From Ficedula albicollis (Eukaryota > Chordata > Aves > Passeriformes > Muscicapidae), in NCBI RefSeq assembly GCF_000247815.1, contig NC_021684.1:7998650-8062649 (forward strand): a stretch of 64,000 bases of DNA, in the 5' to 3' direction. Position numbers and translations under genes: made by a program. Shown here in pieces: positions 1 through 14,500 of this stretch; position 1 is the first letter of the stretch, and each line of letters opens with the position of its first letter. The notes under the pieces are model-generated. The model saw only the letters and a program-made list of their open reading frames with translations, ran no database searches and was not told the origin of the DNA.

Positions 1-86
1 ACCTCTCAAAAAAGCTGCCTAATGCTGCTTTCACCGTGCCACATTTGTGAGATGTGTTCTCTCCTCCTACCCTGCAAGCACAGGTA

Positions 87-150
87 GAGATCATATAATC
101 ATCTAGATGGGAAAAGACCCTTTAGATCATCAAGCCCAACTGTAAATCAA
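87..150 (-). mobile_element. CR1 LINE 3'-tail fragment
   Basis: Reads like the reverse complement of a CR1 3' end: ATCATATAATCATCTAG, then GGGAAAAGACCCTTTAGATC and ATCAAGCCCAACTG. This resembles the common avian pattern 'hydrophobic-tail repeat - TTGGAAAAGACCTTTAAGATCATC-like core - AGTCCAAC'. It is degraded, and the 5' limit of the copy is unclear. Confidence 0.6.
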
Positions 151-860
151 GTGCAGCTATCATGCAGTTGACATCATGTAATAGTTAATTATTTAATACC
201 AAGGCAAAGGATTTCAAAACTAATTGAGGGATTCCTTCACAATGGGAATATGTTAAAGTGTTGCTGTTGTAATGTTGTATTGTACCTTGACCAGAGTGGA
301 TGGTTTCTGTTTCTTTAAGGGCATTGTACCTCAGAGATTAGTGATACAACTCTTTTCAAAGCTAGGTAGAGAAACAAACTGATTTTTTAAGGCAGGGAGT
401 AGCTAAATTGATAATGCTTGTACCTTCAATTTCTGCACAAATTACCCTACTGCTGAAATTGTGGAATCTGCTCAAGTAGGAGTAGCCCCAATATTCCCCA
501 ATATCTTTTATTTTCCCTCACAATCTGTCAAAGAAAGCATCAAAATCTTCAAGTTGCTACTATGAAACCAAACCTGCCCCTTCTCATCCTCATGGGGAGG
601 GATGCTCTGCATCTCATAGAAATGAATCCCAGCGGTTCAATTGTTGTTATGCCTCAGCATTCCATTGTGACTCAGTGAAACATGCACATGGAATCTTTTA
701 CAGATGGGCTTTGCTGAAATTATCTTGTTCCTGTTTCAGATTCCTTTGTGGTGGGTTTTGTACAGGACATGGAAAACTTTCCGTGCATGTTGTCTCTCTT
801 TGTAAGGAAGGTTCTGAGCTGTAAAGTTACCACTTTTCTACAAAACATTTACACTTAAAT

Positions 861-930
861 CAGAATCATAAGATAATTTAGAGTGGGAGGGATCTCCTGA
901 GCTCACCTAGTCCAAAATCCTGCTCAAATT
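861..930 (-). mobile_element. CR1 LINE 3'-tail fragment
   Basis: CAGAATCATAAGATAATTTA, then GTGGGAGGGATCTCCTGAGC, then CACCTAGTCCAAAATCCTGC and TCAAA match in order the reversed avian CR1 tail (AGAATCAYAGAAT..., GGAAGGGACCTCTGGAG..., ATCTAGTCCAACC.., CTGCTCAAA). Old copy with many substitutions. Confidence 0.65.
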
Positions 931-2505
931 TGTATATGCATATAATTTCATTAGGGGAGAACAAGAATTTTAACTCTTCAATTAATGTTTATTATACTTT
1001 CATTAACTTTCGTTAACACTTTTCAAGAACATGCTGTCATACTGACACAGCATCCAGAAGTGATTTGATTTCATGGTGGAAAGTTCCTGAAAATGTGTGT
1101 GTGTGTGTTTTGCCTGCATTTCAGAAAAAGCAGGTAGGATGGGCAAGGAATAAACCCGAAGGCAAGCAGCAGATGAAGCAAATGTGCTGCTTGGCTGTCA
1201 GAGAGCATCTTCTCATGGACTATGACACTGATTCCTAGGTAATAAAATGTAGCTGGAGACTCTCCTCTGGTGTTTATTCCAAAGCAGAAATGGATTTCTC
1301 TACTTACTCTCGGAAGCAAAACCATCCATGAGTTACAGATAGCAGAAAAATATTTATAACCTGCTCTAATAAGAAAATTCCTTGTGTAATTTCACATCCC
1401 ATTGTATCAGATTTCATTTCACATACTTTCCCCTACCTGCAAACACAAATGTGTGCATGACATCAGTGAGTGTGCATTGCAATAACAAGTACCAATAATC
1501 TAAATGTAAATATGCCTTTAATCGATTCCTGCTGTAAGCCCTAGAGGAGGAATGAATAAATGAAATTTAATTCAGTTTTCCAAAACAACTTTTTTTTTTG
1601 AGGCTTTGTTGTTTAAAAACCAAGGATTTTCTAGGAGTTAGATCTTCAGACTTTTAAAGCTTTTTTAGCCTTTTTGAATTCTCTCAGTTTAGGCAACTGA
1701 AACCAGAAGAATCAACTGCTTTTGGAGCTTCTGCAAATCTCAGTGCTTTTTTATTGCCCTTTAATAGAAACAGTGATAGGAACATCAGACCAGGCTGGAA
1801 GAAAGGTTCACTGTATTTGGCAAAATATAATCCCATCTGAGATTATGAGAAACACATAATTTAAACCACTAGTATCTTGAATAGTGATTTTTAAAAATTG
1901 CAATTCATTAGCATTAATATAGTTTTTTTAAAAAAATTGATACCCAGTAATACTTGTCAGATACTTCTCTTTAACAGAATTACATGTAATACTCTTGACT
2001 TCCATTTTTTCAAATACATTTTTAATGCTTCTTGTGCTCCGCTGATAATTTATGGATTTAATGACCTCAGAACAAATCATCACTTGAAGTGTTAACCAAC
2101 ATTTTCATGTTGTTTCAGCAAATCTTCATGGGTTTCAGTAGAAAACAGATTGTGTGGGTTCCCTACAGCTGTTGCATTGGTACCAGTAAAATATAAATGA
2201 GATTGGTGTGAAGATAAATATGTTCAGTTTGTGGTTCTTTGATGTTAATTATGGAGACATGCAATTTGAATGATTGCTTTTTTCTTTGCCATATGTATTC
2301 TTCACATTATACAAGCAGTATCTCCCTGTTTAAATGGTTTAAAATATGACTGTCTGGTGTCTTCAATTTAATTAGTTGTGGTTTTTGATTTTAGGGCTTA
2401 ACTTTCTCTTTTCATTATGAAACCTTTTTTTCCTGACTAATTTTAAAGAATCATTTTGAAGGAATTAGCATGCTGAGTTTATTTATTTCTTTTTGTCTTT
2501 CCCAG

Positions 2506-2567
2506 CTGTAGGTATCCAGATGAAACTTGAATTTTTCCAGAGGAAATTCTGGACTGCAAGCAGACAG
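2506..2567 (+). CDS. CACNA2D3: CACNA2D3 exon (first in window)
   Basis: 62 nt, entering with two bases of a split alanine codon and ending on a full codon. It encodes [20 protein letters not shown] plus Q, a conserved stretch of the extracellular alpha2 region. The acceptor is a pyrimidine tract ending TTTCCCAG at 2498-2505; the donor GTATAT starts at 2568. The preceding exon must end with the first base of the alanine codon; I could not find it in 1-2505, so it lies outside the window. Confidence 0.93.
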
Positions 2568-5500
2568 GTATATTTCAAATTGAAGTTTTCTTTGTCATTG
2601 AATCCACAACACTTTTTTAACTGTGGAAATGATGATCTTGTCACAAGCAAACTATTGTAAAGAAACAATGTACTTGAACACTTGTTCTGGTTTTACATTT
2701 GGATACAGAAAAGGAGAATTCAGTGATGAAGAACAGTTGCTTGATTTTTGGAAGCAAGTACAAGTTTATTAATTTTAGGCCCCAATACATAAGGAGTTAC
2801 TTTGTTGGCACATGGGTTTTGTCCCTTAGAAAAAGTGTAAACAGTGAACAAGAGTGGGGTGTTTGTTTCCAGTGATAGCAGAATCATGATTTTTCACTTA
2901 GGTTTTCTCTTTAACACTAAGTAACTGTAGGTTCACACAGATTAATTAATAAAACTATGTTACTGAGTCATGGTTGGCATCATAGTGTCCAATAAACTTT
3001 ACCTAAACCATTCAGGGAAAGAATTTGTACTCACTGAAGAGAATAATCAGGTACTTTCTAAAGATTAGGAGATGCCATCCTTGGTTTGAGAATAACTTTG
3101 CTGTTACACAAAATAAACCCTGACCCCACCCCTACTGGAGAATCTCCTCTCATCTCTGAATAGTCTCAAAGATTTAGAGTATGGAAGAGATTGTGGTGTT
3201 TAAAGCAGCTGAAATTCTTACAGTGTGAACGAACCCTTTCTCTGCAGAGTGGAACAGAACACGTTTGGTGAACGATTTAAAAGTTTGCTGGTCATTTTTA
3301 GAATTAATTTAGATAAAGATGTAATCAAAATCAACTCATTTAAAATCTTACTCATATGAATTTATAAAATGTTTTATTTTGTAATCATCAAATGAGAATT
3401 GAAAATATTTTATTGATTTTTTTATATCATCTTTAGTGTGCATCTCTCGATGGCAGATGTGCTATAAGCTGTGATGATGAAGTAAGTATTTAACTGATTC
3501 TTTCCCATGTACACCTCCACTGCAGTAGATACAGGTGATGAATTTGACTTGAACATCTCATTCTACATTATGGTCTTTATCCCTTGTAAATATTACACAA
3601 CTTAGGTAGTGAGACTTTTGTTATGCCTGCTACAGATACCCACTGAATTACAAGGTTGACTCCAGTACCTTAAACGTGTTTTGAAATAATTTCTGCTCTG
3701 TGAATCCAGTTTGAGAAATTATTTGAAGCAGTGCTAAGGCATTTGTTTACTACTTTATTGTTAATGACAAAGAAACCACTAGCAGTTTAAACTCTTCAGC
3801 TAGACACCAGCAGGAACCATAAAACCATATGTAGAAATTTAGTAATAGTGTGAACATTGCTGATTTAGAGATTCCAGACCTTTTCTTAATGACAAAGCAC
3901 ACTGTTGATACAACAAATATCACAGCTCCTCTGGTGAGTCTGTTGACTTTCACAGCCTCTCTCAATGACAGGAAAATATCTGCTGAACATTTACAGTATA
4001 AATTAAAGCATTAAAAGTAAATATGAAGACATTAATACAAAATGAATGGCGCAATAGTCAGTATATATTAATGACTATTAATAATAACATGTAAGTGTAA
4101 TTTAAAATAAAGGGAATCAATTGATGAGTGTGTGATACCTTTGATTCTAAAATAGAGACAACCCATTCATTAAAAATACTTCTTTTTCTTGAGAGCTTTG
4201 AATTTGCTCATTTATTCTTGTTTTCCGATGCCTCACATTTTATTTTAATGTTCTGTTTTCTTTCTTTTTCATTTTTGGTTTCTTAACCCATGTTACATTC
4301 CATTACTGTTATTGTATACTGGAGCTGTGAAAAATACATAGAAGACTTGGACTGGATCAAAGTTACTGTAGTTCAGATGTGTTCTCAGACCTCAGTTAAC
4401 ATTCTTGCTGTGTTTATTCTGGACTTCATGCCTGCAGTTTTACAAGCTCAGGGACTCTCCACCTATGGAACGTTCCCCTTGAAATCTGAAATTCACTGAA
4501 CTTGAACCTTTGGGCAAACCTGAGCATAGTTCACTTCTAATACCTGTGAAACATTGTGAATTAGCCCTCTTTCATACAGCTGTAGTCTATGCAAATGCTA
4601 TTATCCCATGCATAAATCTTATATCAGGAATCTGTTTGAGATTTGCTAGTAATGAGAAAATGCATTCTTCTGCCCTTTGTCTGTGCTAAAGTTAAATTAC
4701 AAGCTGTTTCTTTAACACAGTAGTAATACTGAAAGTTCTTTATCTTACTGGCAAGTGATGAATGAACGACCCTGAATTAATATTTTTTTCCTAGTTAATA
4801 TTCCTAAAATGGATTGAAATAGAAACCCTCTTATCTTCACATTCCACAAAAAAATATATATTCCATTTATTGCATTATTCCTGTTTCCAATAACTCTGCT
4901 AAAAATTAGTATCTTCTAAAATTCTGAACTGGGCCAGTGAATAGCTAAATCTTAGAGATTTGAGACATGGCCACTAATTCTTGAATTGAGCCAGTCTTTT
5001 CCCAACAACACATAAGCCATAAACTATGAAATTAAGCCTACACTTTTTCTTGTCCAGCATGACTTCTTTTATTTATTTTCTATACTATGGAGGAATATTG
5101 TTTCTAAAGCAGTGTCTTTAGATTAATCTTCCATGCATGAGGACTGCAAATATGTATCCTCAAAAGATCTCTGTGTTGACTTAGCTCCTCTGCCATTCCA
5201 GTCGGTGGGAGGTTTCTGGCTGACTTTGGGGAGAGCAGTGTTGTGCTGCTAGAGCCTGCTTCTGAAATTCCATCCTTCACACACCATTGAGGTTAAGGAG
5301 CTGCCTCTTCTGAGTGCATCAGCTCTGCTCAGTTCTCTGCCAGCATCATCAGCTTTTCACATTGCATTTGCCAACTTTGGGCTTTCTAGCAGATCAAAGG
5401 TTGAAAATGAGTTGTTTCAACTTCCTTTCTGACAGATTTTCTGTCACTGGGGGTGCCTGTCGCTTGGGTTCTCCTATTAAAATGAATATCCTGCATTTGC

Positions 5501-8500
5501 ATTAGGGAATGATGCTCATTCTGAGCTTTTGCCTGATTTCAGCTGTTGTTTTTTTAAAAAAACTCCAAGCTAGCGTTTCTGAAAATTTCTCCTCTTTGCC
5601 CCCACAGAACAATACAAATATGTGGCCAGAATGGGAATGAGGCACATCTCTGGAAATACCAGACTGCATTTTCACATCCTGCAGAGCTACTACTGCATAG
5701 GGCTACTTTCCTCCCCAAAACAGTGCAGAGATCTTGCTGGATGTGCACACTGTAGCAGAAAGAATATTTTGTCATATTTCTGTACAGCCCATTTGCAGCA
5801 GGAAAGGTTTTGAATTAAAAACAAAGCCAGGAGGATTCCTGTATTGAAAGCTATTCTGCTTATTTTTTTTCCTTTTATATAAATGTCATAGAAAATTCAA
5901 TAAGCAAGGATGCAAATGTTACTGATTTACACCAACAATAGGAATACAATAAAGATTTAACACTGAGATAGGTATTTGGCAATACTGAGGAGAAACTAAG
6001 TTATATCAAGGTTTCAGGGTTTGAGTTGAACCTTATGTTTAAATTCTGAAGTGCAATAATTAAAACTTTGCCTGTAGCAAATAGTTCTAGGAGGTTAAAA
6101 TGGTGCATGTGTGTGTGGAGGGAAGCACTGAACTGGCTTTACCTTGTTTTATACAGTTCAGACGTCTGACCTATGAAAAGCTAACAGTCCTGCCTCTAAA
6201 TCCAGTTCCCAATTAAAAATACAATTTGAAAAGCTTTAGGAGACCTGTGGGGCCTCTTTTACAGAAGTTTTTGGTCCCATCCCCCAGTGAACAAATTAAA
6301 AAATATTACCTGGTCCCCTGTTGGTTCTGCAGGCTGACACTGTGTTTTCATTAATGCATCGTTAGGGTAATGACATTGTGCTGATGTTTTTCTCCAAATA
6401 CAGAGAAGCCATCAGGAGCACTGAAGTTTTGTGCCTTTGCAAACTTTGCTATAAGGAAAACTTTTAAGAAGGGATTATAGAAACACAAAATTTTAGTTTT
6501 TATGTTTCTTTGTAATTATCTTATATCCTCTCATTCTGTACACATCATTGTTTTGTTTTGCATGAAAAAAAGCAAAAGAATTAAATTGGGTTATATCCCA
6601 GAACCAAGACTAAATTTATTTTGAATTTATGTAAAACCTTATAACAACCTGAAGATTTTACCCATTTAGAATTGACTTAGAAGTACACAATTGACTTATT
6701 GCTGTATCCTAAAATCAAAAATTAAAATAGTATTTTATTATTTTTCAGACAATCAACTGTTACCTAATAGATAACAATGGATTTATATTAGTGTCTGAAG
6801 ACTATCAACAGGTAAGTGTAAGAATTTTCTTGAGTCTTCTCATGTAACATATTAATCTAAAATTACTTTTTTTAAAATAGGTCACCATCTGAAAATGGTA
6901 AGAAATTAGTAACATCAATTTTAAAAAAAATTCCTTCTACAAAGAATGTAAGATTTTTTTTCTCTCAGTTTCAGTCCCCCATTGGAGCAGGGTCTGTTCT
7001 TAAACTCATAAGTGTTCTCTTTAAAGACTTTTCTCACTGCAGAAGTGTCTGTCTTCTGTAAGAGGCTTTTACTCCAAGAAAACAAAAAAAAATCCCTGTT
7101 CCATTTTTGTCCCATGGAAAGGTTGGGGAGGGGTGGGGGGAGGCCTGTTCCATTTTTGTCCCATGGAAAGGTTGGGGAGGGGCGGGGGGAGGACAGAGCT
7201 TCTACATTCAAATTTAGGATAATGAGATTTTGCAGAGCTGTTGGCTGAGGAGTTTGTTTTCTGAAGGGGATTGCTGTCACTGAAGGATTAAAACTAAACC
7301 CTCAGCATCACAATGGAGACGACAAGAAATATAATTATCACAGAATCATAAAATGTTTTGCTCAATCCTGCAAACATTATGAAGGACCCGTCACCATTCT
7401 CATTAACTTTTGCCTGAAAAATGCTGGGATGGTGCCCCAGTCATGCCAGAATTGTCTGAAGTTGAACTTGTTGGGATTGTGAGTAGGAATAGCCACACTC
7501 CTACTTAGCCCTGAGCTGAATTAAATTTGTTATGATAAGCATGACCTAAGAAATACACTCATTATGGAATGATCTTGATACACTTCAAACATGTTTGTCT
7601 GTTCCCTCTTCTGTTGTTGTTACTGTTTACAGGTGCACATCTGTGACTTGTGTCAGTGATTTGCCAGCTCATAGCTGGCTGTGGCCAATAATTATTAGGA
7701 AGAGATGTTTCTTTTGGTAGTCACCTGATAAAAGCCATTACGTATTCCTGTGAATAGTTTGGACTGTTGCACCAGAAGTAGGCTGGAAATGTGTTATGAC
7801 CTGTTTTACTAGCTAAATGAATCCAAGTCTAAGAGGGACAGCAGAGAAGTCTCTCTGTTTATGCAAATTTGTAATAAGATTATATTAGTGTATGTCTGTT
7901 TTATATGCAGTGTGTATACAGGCTGTTGTGGATAGAGAAGGGGTAGAGAAGTGCCTTATCAATTCCTGATCTATCTGGGGTTGCTTCAGCACTGTTTTTT
8001 CTATCAGCTTTCCAAACACAGCCTGAACGACTCCAAGATCAGGTTTTTGGGGCAGAGTAAGTCTTCTGAATTGCAACTAAATCCTGATGTATTAAAAAAA
8101 TAACGATAACCTGGGTGTGACTGCTTTGGGGGAGAACTGGCATTTACAAAGGGAGCTTTTGTGGAGAGAACTGTCACTGAAATGTCTTCATCAGACTGGT
8201 GCACAACTTGAAAAATCAGGTTTATTACTGTCTAAGGTTATATGAGGCATTTATGGTTTGGAGTTTCTTGACATTGCCTGCCTCTCCAGTCGTTAGGGTA
8301 ATCTTTCTTCATCAGTCAGCCAGGGCTATTGAAGCTGGTATTTTTAGTCATGTTCCTTGTGTTTCTAGGAGACTTTACATACCCATATGTTTTGGAAAAT
8401 GTTCCAAGATTCCCCTGAGGAAAGAAAAAAAAAAAAAAAAAAAAAGCAATACTTGCCTTTTAGGTGAAGGAATGGGAATGCCTTTTTTTAGCTAGGGCTG

Positions 8501-11500
8501 TAACTTTTCTGCCTGCAAACTCCCAGGTGCATACTTGAGGTCAGTTAAGTTCCTTGTAATGGAATTGGGGTTTAGTTGATACAAAACCTATGGAATCCGT
8601 GCAATTTGAGAGTGTAGTGCCCTTTCCCCCTCATAAATTGTGGGATTTCTCCTTTTAAACAATGAAGAGAAATATCCAATCCTCCTGGGAGTTGAGGCTC
8701 TAAAATAAAACAAGTCTTCCCAAGGTAGAAAAGTGCTGTACTTGCAAGATTTTCCACTGTCACATGAATGGCTGCAAATGACGGAGCCACTTCCATCCTA
8801 CGGACCAAATTCATACAGCAATGTTTGTTTTCTCAACAGAGGTTTATTTTTATTAGTCCACAAGTACTGAATAGGGACAAAATGAGTAATTCATCAAGCT
8901 GAGTGGTTTTAAGTATGAAATGACTCTGAATGGAGTTAAAATTTATTGGATTGATGAAATGTACTGTTCCAACTCCTTAAACAGGTCATACAGGAATTAT
9001 AAACAATGTTTTTTAATGACTGTTTATGAAATCCTCTCACAACCTGTTTATATCTTTTTTGAGTAACATTTTAATCACAAGAGTTTGTGATCAGATTAGT
9101 GTGTTTTCTTTACAAGCTTTAGGTTTGGAAGGCTTTTATTTTTGATATTAGATGTTATATGATGTATCTCAATATATTGTTTAAGCTCTCACATCTGCTC
9201 AGGGGTAATAATATACTCCCAGCAACTTGCCCTGACTGGGAAGTCGTCTTCAGGTTTTATGTAGCAGCAGTCCTGAAAACCTGTCTATGTAACTCAAAGC
9301 CACTCTTGTCAGATCCTAGAATATGCCAGTTTAAATTGCATCCAGTGTTGTTTTGCATTTACCTACACTTTTGGTAATTCCTTGCGTTTTCCCCTTACAG
9401 ACTGGTTACTTTTTTGGGGAGGTTGAAGGGGCTGTGATGAACAAGTTACTAACAATGGGCTCTTTTAAGAGGTAAGAATTAACATTTTATCTCTTAAAAA
9501 ATATTTTTACAAAAACGTCGAGGTCATGTAAAAGAAAGCCAGGACTGGCTCTGTGGCTGGATTCTCATCTAAACTGCTTTTCTGTACAACCTGAGTGTAA
9601 TTTGATTCCATACACATCAAATATTGAGAGTATTGGAATCGGCCTATAGTGACTTTCTCAGTAAAATAGTGGTTTATTTGACCACAATGCTAAAACTGTG
9701 TCCCTTTCCTCTCCCCACTGGGCTCAGGTGGAAAAGGGATTGGGCCATATCCACTACTGAGCAGTTTTAAACAGCTCTTAAGCAAAACACTTGTGCCAGA
9801 TTATAATTTTGTCCTCAAAAAAGTTGGAGATTGCTCAAGCTAGACAGTGCAAAATGCCCTGCTATTGAAGGGAAAATACGCTGTCCCAGCAATCCATCTC
9901 CATTCACATGCTAACTTACCTTTGAACGTGGTCGTGACTATTGACCTGCTCTCATTATCATGATGACATTAAAAACTAACAGTGATTTTATGTGTTGTCG
10001 TTTGAAATAAATTATGCACTCTGAGGAATTAAGAATAAAATTTCCCTTTAACCTGTAACTCACCATTGGAGTCTTCGTGGCCTTCACGTGGTCTAAGAAC
10101 TGTACTACTTTGTCCTCTTACAGCACAAGGAAACTGCTTTTATACTTTTCCTTTTTATTTTCCTGTGCATTTCTAGTATGAGTAAAAAGACCTATCACTG
10201 ATGCCATCCATCCCTGAGTTTAGTTGTACCACCTGTGAGGGTGTGTGCAGAGGGTGTGAACAGGTGGTTTGTGGGCTTGCTTGGTAAATCAGCTCACCCT
10301 GAGTTTAGTTGTACCACCCGTGAGGGTGTGTGCAGAGGGTGTGAACATGTGGTTTGTGGGCTTGCTTGGTAAATCAGCTCCCTTAAAGGCAGAAGCTTTC
10401 TGTGCTGAGTACCACTCCCAGTAAATGACTGACCTGAAATGTGAGGATCTAGCACCCAGACCTAGTGTCCTGAGGGTGGCAACTTTTTTGCATTTAGCTC
10501 TACATTTTTGACATGTGCTGTAGAAGGAAGTGAAGAAATACCTGTTTATAGACTGGTTGTGGCAATGAAAGGATCTGTTTGTACAAGAGATGAAGCATTT
10601 TCCTTAATGCAAAGGACAAAATGCAGCCAAAACTAAGGGATAATGCTTTAACTTGTCCCAGTTTCTTTTGTGCTGTCCAACAAAGCATTTCAAACAGAAC
10701 ACTTGATTGACAGTGGTGGGTACCACTATTGAGAAAACAGGCATAGCTTGAGAGTTCCATCTAAAATGCAGTGGGTGGATCTTTGGACTGGATAATTATT
10801 TAGGATTTTGCTGGTCTTGGACTTCATTATTAGAGACAATGAACCCATAGGGTCAGAGCAACTGAGCTGCATACGAAGGAAAATGTAAACACAATGAGCC
10901 ACTTATTCAACCATGATAAACTGACCATTGCAAATCAGTTAAAGATGGGACAGAATCAAAGTGGAGCAATTGCAAGTGAGCAAATTCCTGTACAGCAGAT
11001 AGGAGCAGCAAAAATTAAACCCAAACTCTCTTCGGGCTGTGTTAGATGAGGCCTTTAAATAAATTATTCCAACAATGTGAAGAAGAAATCTTTGCTGGTT
11101 CTCGCGAAAAATAGATTAATTTAGAATTTTTTTAAGGTTATTAATTTGTCTGAGTGGGGAGTGCGTTTTGCTTTTCCAAAATGCATTTCTATGAAATAAA
11201 AAGGAAAGAAAAAGAATACTTGGTGCAGTGGCAATATCTGTGAGCAGTACCATTTCCCTGAGAGCACAATATGGGCACTGCATACCTGGTATTGTCATTG
11301 CTGCTCATACCACGGAGGCAAAGCAGAGAGCGAGCTCTGTCCATTGCATTTCATTCTGATAATATCCAGAGCCACCCTTCCCTGCGGTTTCTTTCTTACA
11401 TGGCATGGACAGCCCAGCAGGTGAACCTGATAACCCTGCCCTGCCTGAGCTGGCTGTGCCCCCTTTTTGGTGAGTTGAGAAGTTCTTTGGAGCCTGATCT

Positions 11501-14500
11501 CCCCTGCAGAAGAGTTTGCTGACTGCTCCAGCAGCGGTGTGGGTGGGAGTCCCCAGTTCCTTCAGTGCCAACACCTGAGTGCCAGTGGCAGTGTGTGCTC
11601 CCACCTCGTGATTCCTGCCAGCTTCCCTCCTCTGCATCCACAAAAGGAATGAAACAACTCTTTGTTCTCCCGACTACTGCAAATTTGGAGTGATATAGAA
11701 GTGCTTTGTAGGATTGGGATGGAAGTGCTAAACAAAAGGGGGTTGTTTGCTGCTGACTGTATTTCTTTTCAACCTGCAGCAGGATGAAATTTAATTTTTA
11801 TGTTCGCTGTTTATTTTTTAAAGTGAACTTAAATACCTCCTTCCCTCCTCAATTTCTTTAAACTCAGTGCTTCTTTTGAATAATGTGTGCATATGTATGT
11901 ATGTATATTTTCTTAGTTTATGGAGTTTATAATTAGGGAGAAAAATTATATCAGTGCCTGCACAGCAACGTGACATGCTCTATGATTTCATTTAGCAAAA
12001 TTATGTTTATCTTATACCTTAAGTATTGCACACAGTTAAATAATTTAAATATGATTTAAATGTATTATTAAATAGATTAGGATGTGCTTATGGAAAAGTA
12101 TCTGCTTCACATAACTTAGAAAAGTTTCTTTATGGTTTTCTCAGCACTTTGTTTATATAAAAACAGTGAAAAAAAATTCAACAGCTCAAACCATGAAAAT
12201 CTAAAAAACCAACACTAACATCAAGAAAATTAAGGGCTATCAAAGCAATAAGATCACTAAAGAAATAAACATAATAAATCTGTAAGAGAAAATGAAACAT
12301 CTCTTGACTTCAAAACACTTTCACCCTTTCCAGTAGGAGGAAAACTAAGCAATTCTATATGACAAATATGGAAGCAGCATGATTTCCTCTTACAGTTCTC
12401 TTTCCACCAGGCATCCTCTTACGTAGAAGAATCTATGCATTGGTATTTGGTATTTAGTAATATTGATATTTGGAAATATTGGTATTTGATCAGGTGTCAG
12501 ATGTATGACAAGTGGCACAGCCCTGAAATGCAGCTTTCCCAGGAGCTGTGGCTCACTCTATCAAGTTCTTGTTGCTCCAAGACTTTCTCTCCCAGTTTTT
12601 CTTGTAGTGCAGATCCTTCACCTGTGCTCTCCACATGCACAGAGAAGCAGACTGTCATCTATCTGTCTTGATTTGCTTTATATGGAAAACCTTGCAAGTG
12701 TTTTGCGCCCAGGTTATGAGTATAAAAGAAATTCAGAACTTTGTTCTCCTAGAAAATAGTTTAGTAAATTCTTAAATCCAAATCATGAGAGCAGTAATTA
12801 GTTGCTTAACAACAGGACACAGTTTTCACTGAGGCAGCACAGTCTCCAAATGAAGGATATTTTTTCTATTGTCACCAGTATTTCATATTTAAGCATTTTA
12901 TTAAGGTTTGTTTTTTTTTTTTGGTGCTAAATTGACACATTTAAAATTCTTGTTTATTTTCATGTGGATTTTTACATTCATGGATTTAGCTGCCTATTAA
13001 TTGAGCAAATTGTACATGTATTCTTTGGAGAAGGTAGATTGAAGGAACATTCCAAATTGCAGTTGTTGGACTTGTCATTGGACAAATTGTCATTATAAGG
13101 TTTACTTTTTATTTCAGCATTTACTAAATGTGCATCTGGTACCTGCACAGGGAAACTCCCACATTGCTGTGGGATATGTTTTCTGCTCATATTTTGTTGG
13201 CGTGATATCTAAAATTAATGTCTTTAATCTGAGTTTCAGGCATTGTTTGACTTTATGTCTCTGTAAATATTACCTTTAATGCAGTGTATTCACATACAGA
13301 ATCAGTTTATACACTTAAGGAGAAACACAGGCATATGTGTTCCATAAATGAGTTCTCATTCCATATTCTATAAATACAGGTTGAGTTGTAGTTTTTATAC
13401 ATGTTTTTCCTTTTGAACCTTGGCAATTGGGAATAGCTGAGCAATAAAGGCAAAGATGTGTGACGACAAGTTTGTTTTGTCAAAATGCTGTAATTTAGTT
13501 CTATTCTTTCCATTGATTTTGGTGAGAGGTATTATGCTGGCAGCTTCTGGACACTAATAATCTGTTAGTGCAGGTGTGAGAGCCAGAGCAGCAACAATCT
13601 GGGGTTTCCTACAGTGTCCTGCTATCTCCCCACAAGAACTTCTCTAGACATAGAAACTGGTTGCTCTTGACACCATTCAAAACTGTCCCTCTTTCCCCTC
13701 CTTGTGAGAATGCCACTCAGGCTGCACATCTTATGTCTGAGTTATGAGCATCTTTCCACCACAAGTGAGCTGTAGTTGCCACTAATTTTTCCAGGCTATG
13801 GATAAAGCATAGTGTCAATAATTAGGGCTTCCTTTGTTCAGCTCTTCAGAGCATTTTTTCTTTTCCTATAGACTTGACATTTACTTCCATGGTAAAAAGC
13901 TTATTATTCCTACGCATTATTTGAAACACACCAAATCTTGAACTGCTGACAAAACATTTGAAATTTTATGCACTTAAGAACTTTCAGTTACTACAGTTTT
14001 CAGTGGTGGTATTTTATACTACCAAATAGAAATCCATGGGTGTGATGAAAACCTGGCTGAAAGAAATAGAGAGTACATCTGCCAATATATCCTGTGCTGC
14101 GAGTAGGTCTTGGAAGTTTAATTTTCCTGAACCAGATTCGTATTCAATTATAAGTGCATTGCAAAGTAGGAGAGTGGAATTTACTGTATCAGGAAATTGA
14201 CAATAAAAGAGTTTTCACTAAGATGTGTTTGGCCCCTGAAGTTACATAAACTGACAATGCACATTTTGGTTGTGCTAAATAGCTGCTGCTGAACACAGTT
14301 GCTCTGTGGACTTCAGGCGTGGAAGTTGACAGTGTGGTGGTGTCAGAAAGTCTCAGGAATGTCCTCTGCAGCAAGGGCAGAGCTCCCCTGGGAGGTGCTG
14401 GGCATGGTACAGAGCATGGACTTGGGCTCTTAGCTGGGCTTAGGAAGTTGTGTTCCCTAGGATCAGTTGGACACAATGTGGTCAGCTGCAAACAGTTAAA

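Larger units (their letters stand above)
1..2505 (+). other. 3' part of a CACNA2D3 intron
   Basis: AT-rich intronic sequence. It contains two degraded CR1 tails (87-150 and 861-930) and a short (TG)n run at 1094-1108. I found no conserved exon; small open frames here lack splice sites and family motifs. Confidence 0.75.
6812..9400 (+). other. CACNA2D3 intron, 2.6 kb
   Basis: Contains a G-rich 49-bp tandem duplication (7095-7192), a possible CR1 tail near 7339-7362 (ATCACAGAATCATAAAATG only, too short to be sure), and an A-tract of 21 bases at 8425-8445. Confidence 0.8.

Noticed and set aside
7339..7362. Possible third CR1 tail in reverse orientation
   Set aside because: Only ATCACAGAATCATAAAATG resembles CR1; the expected core does not follow, so the match is too short to list as an element.
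11305..11643. Overlapping frames of 112 and 81 codons (minus) and 83 codons (plus)
   Set aside because: Mutually overlapping frames in a GC-richer patch, with no motif or conserved junction.
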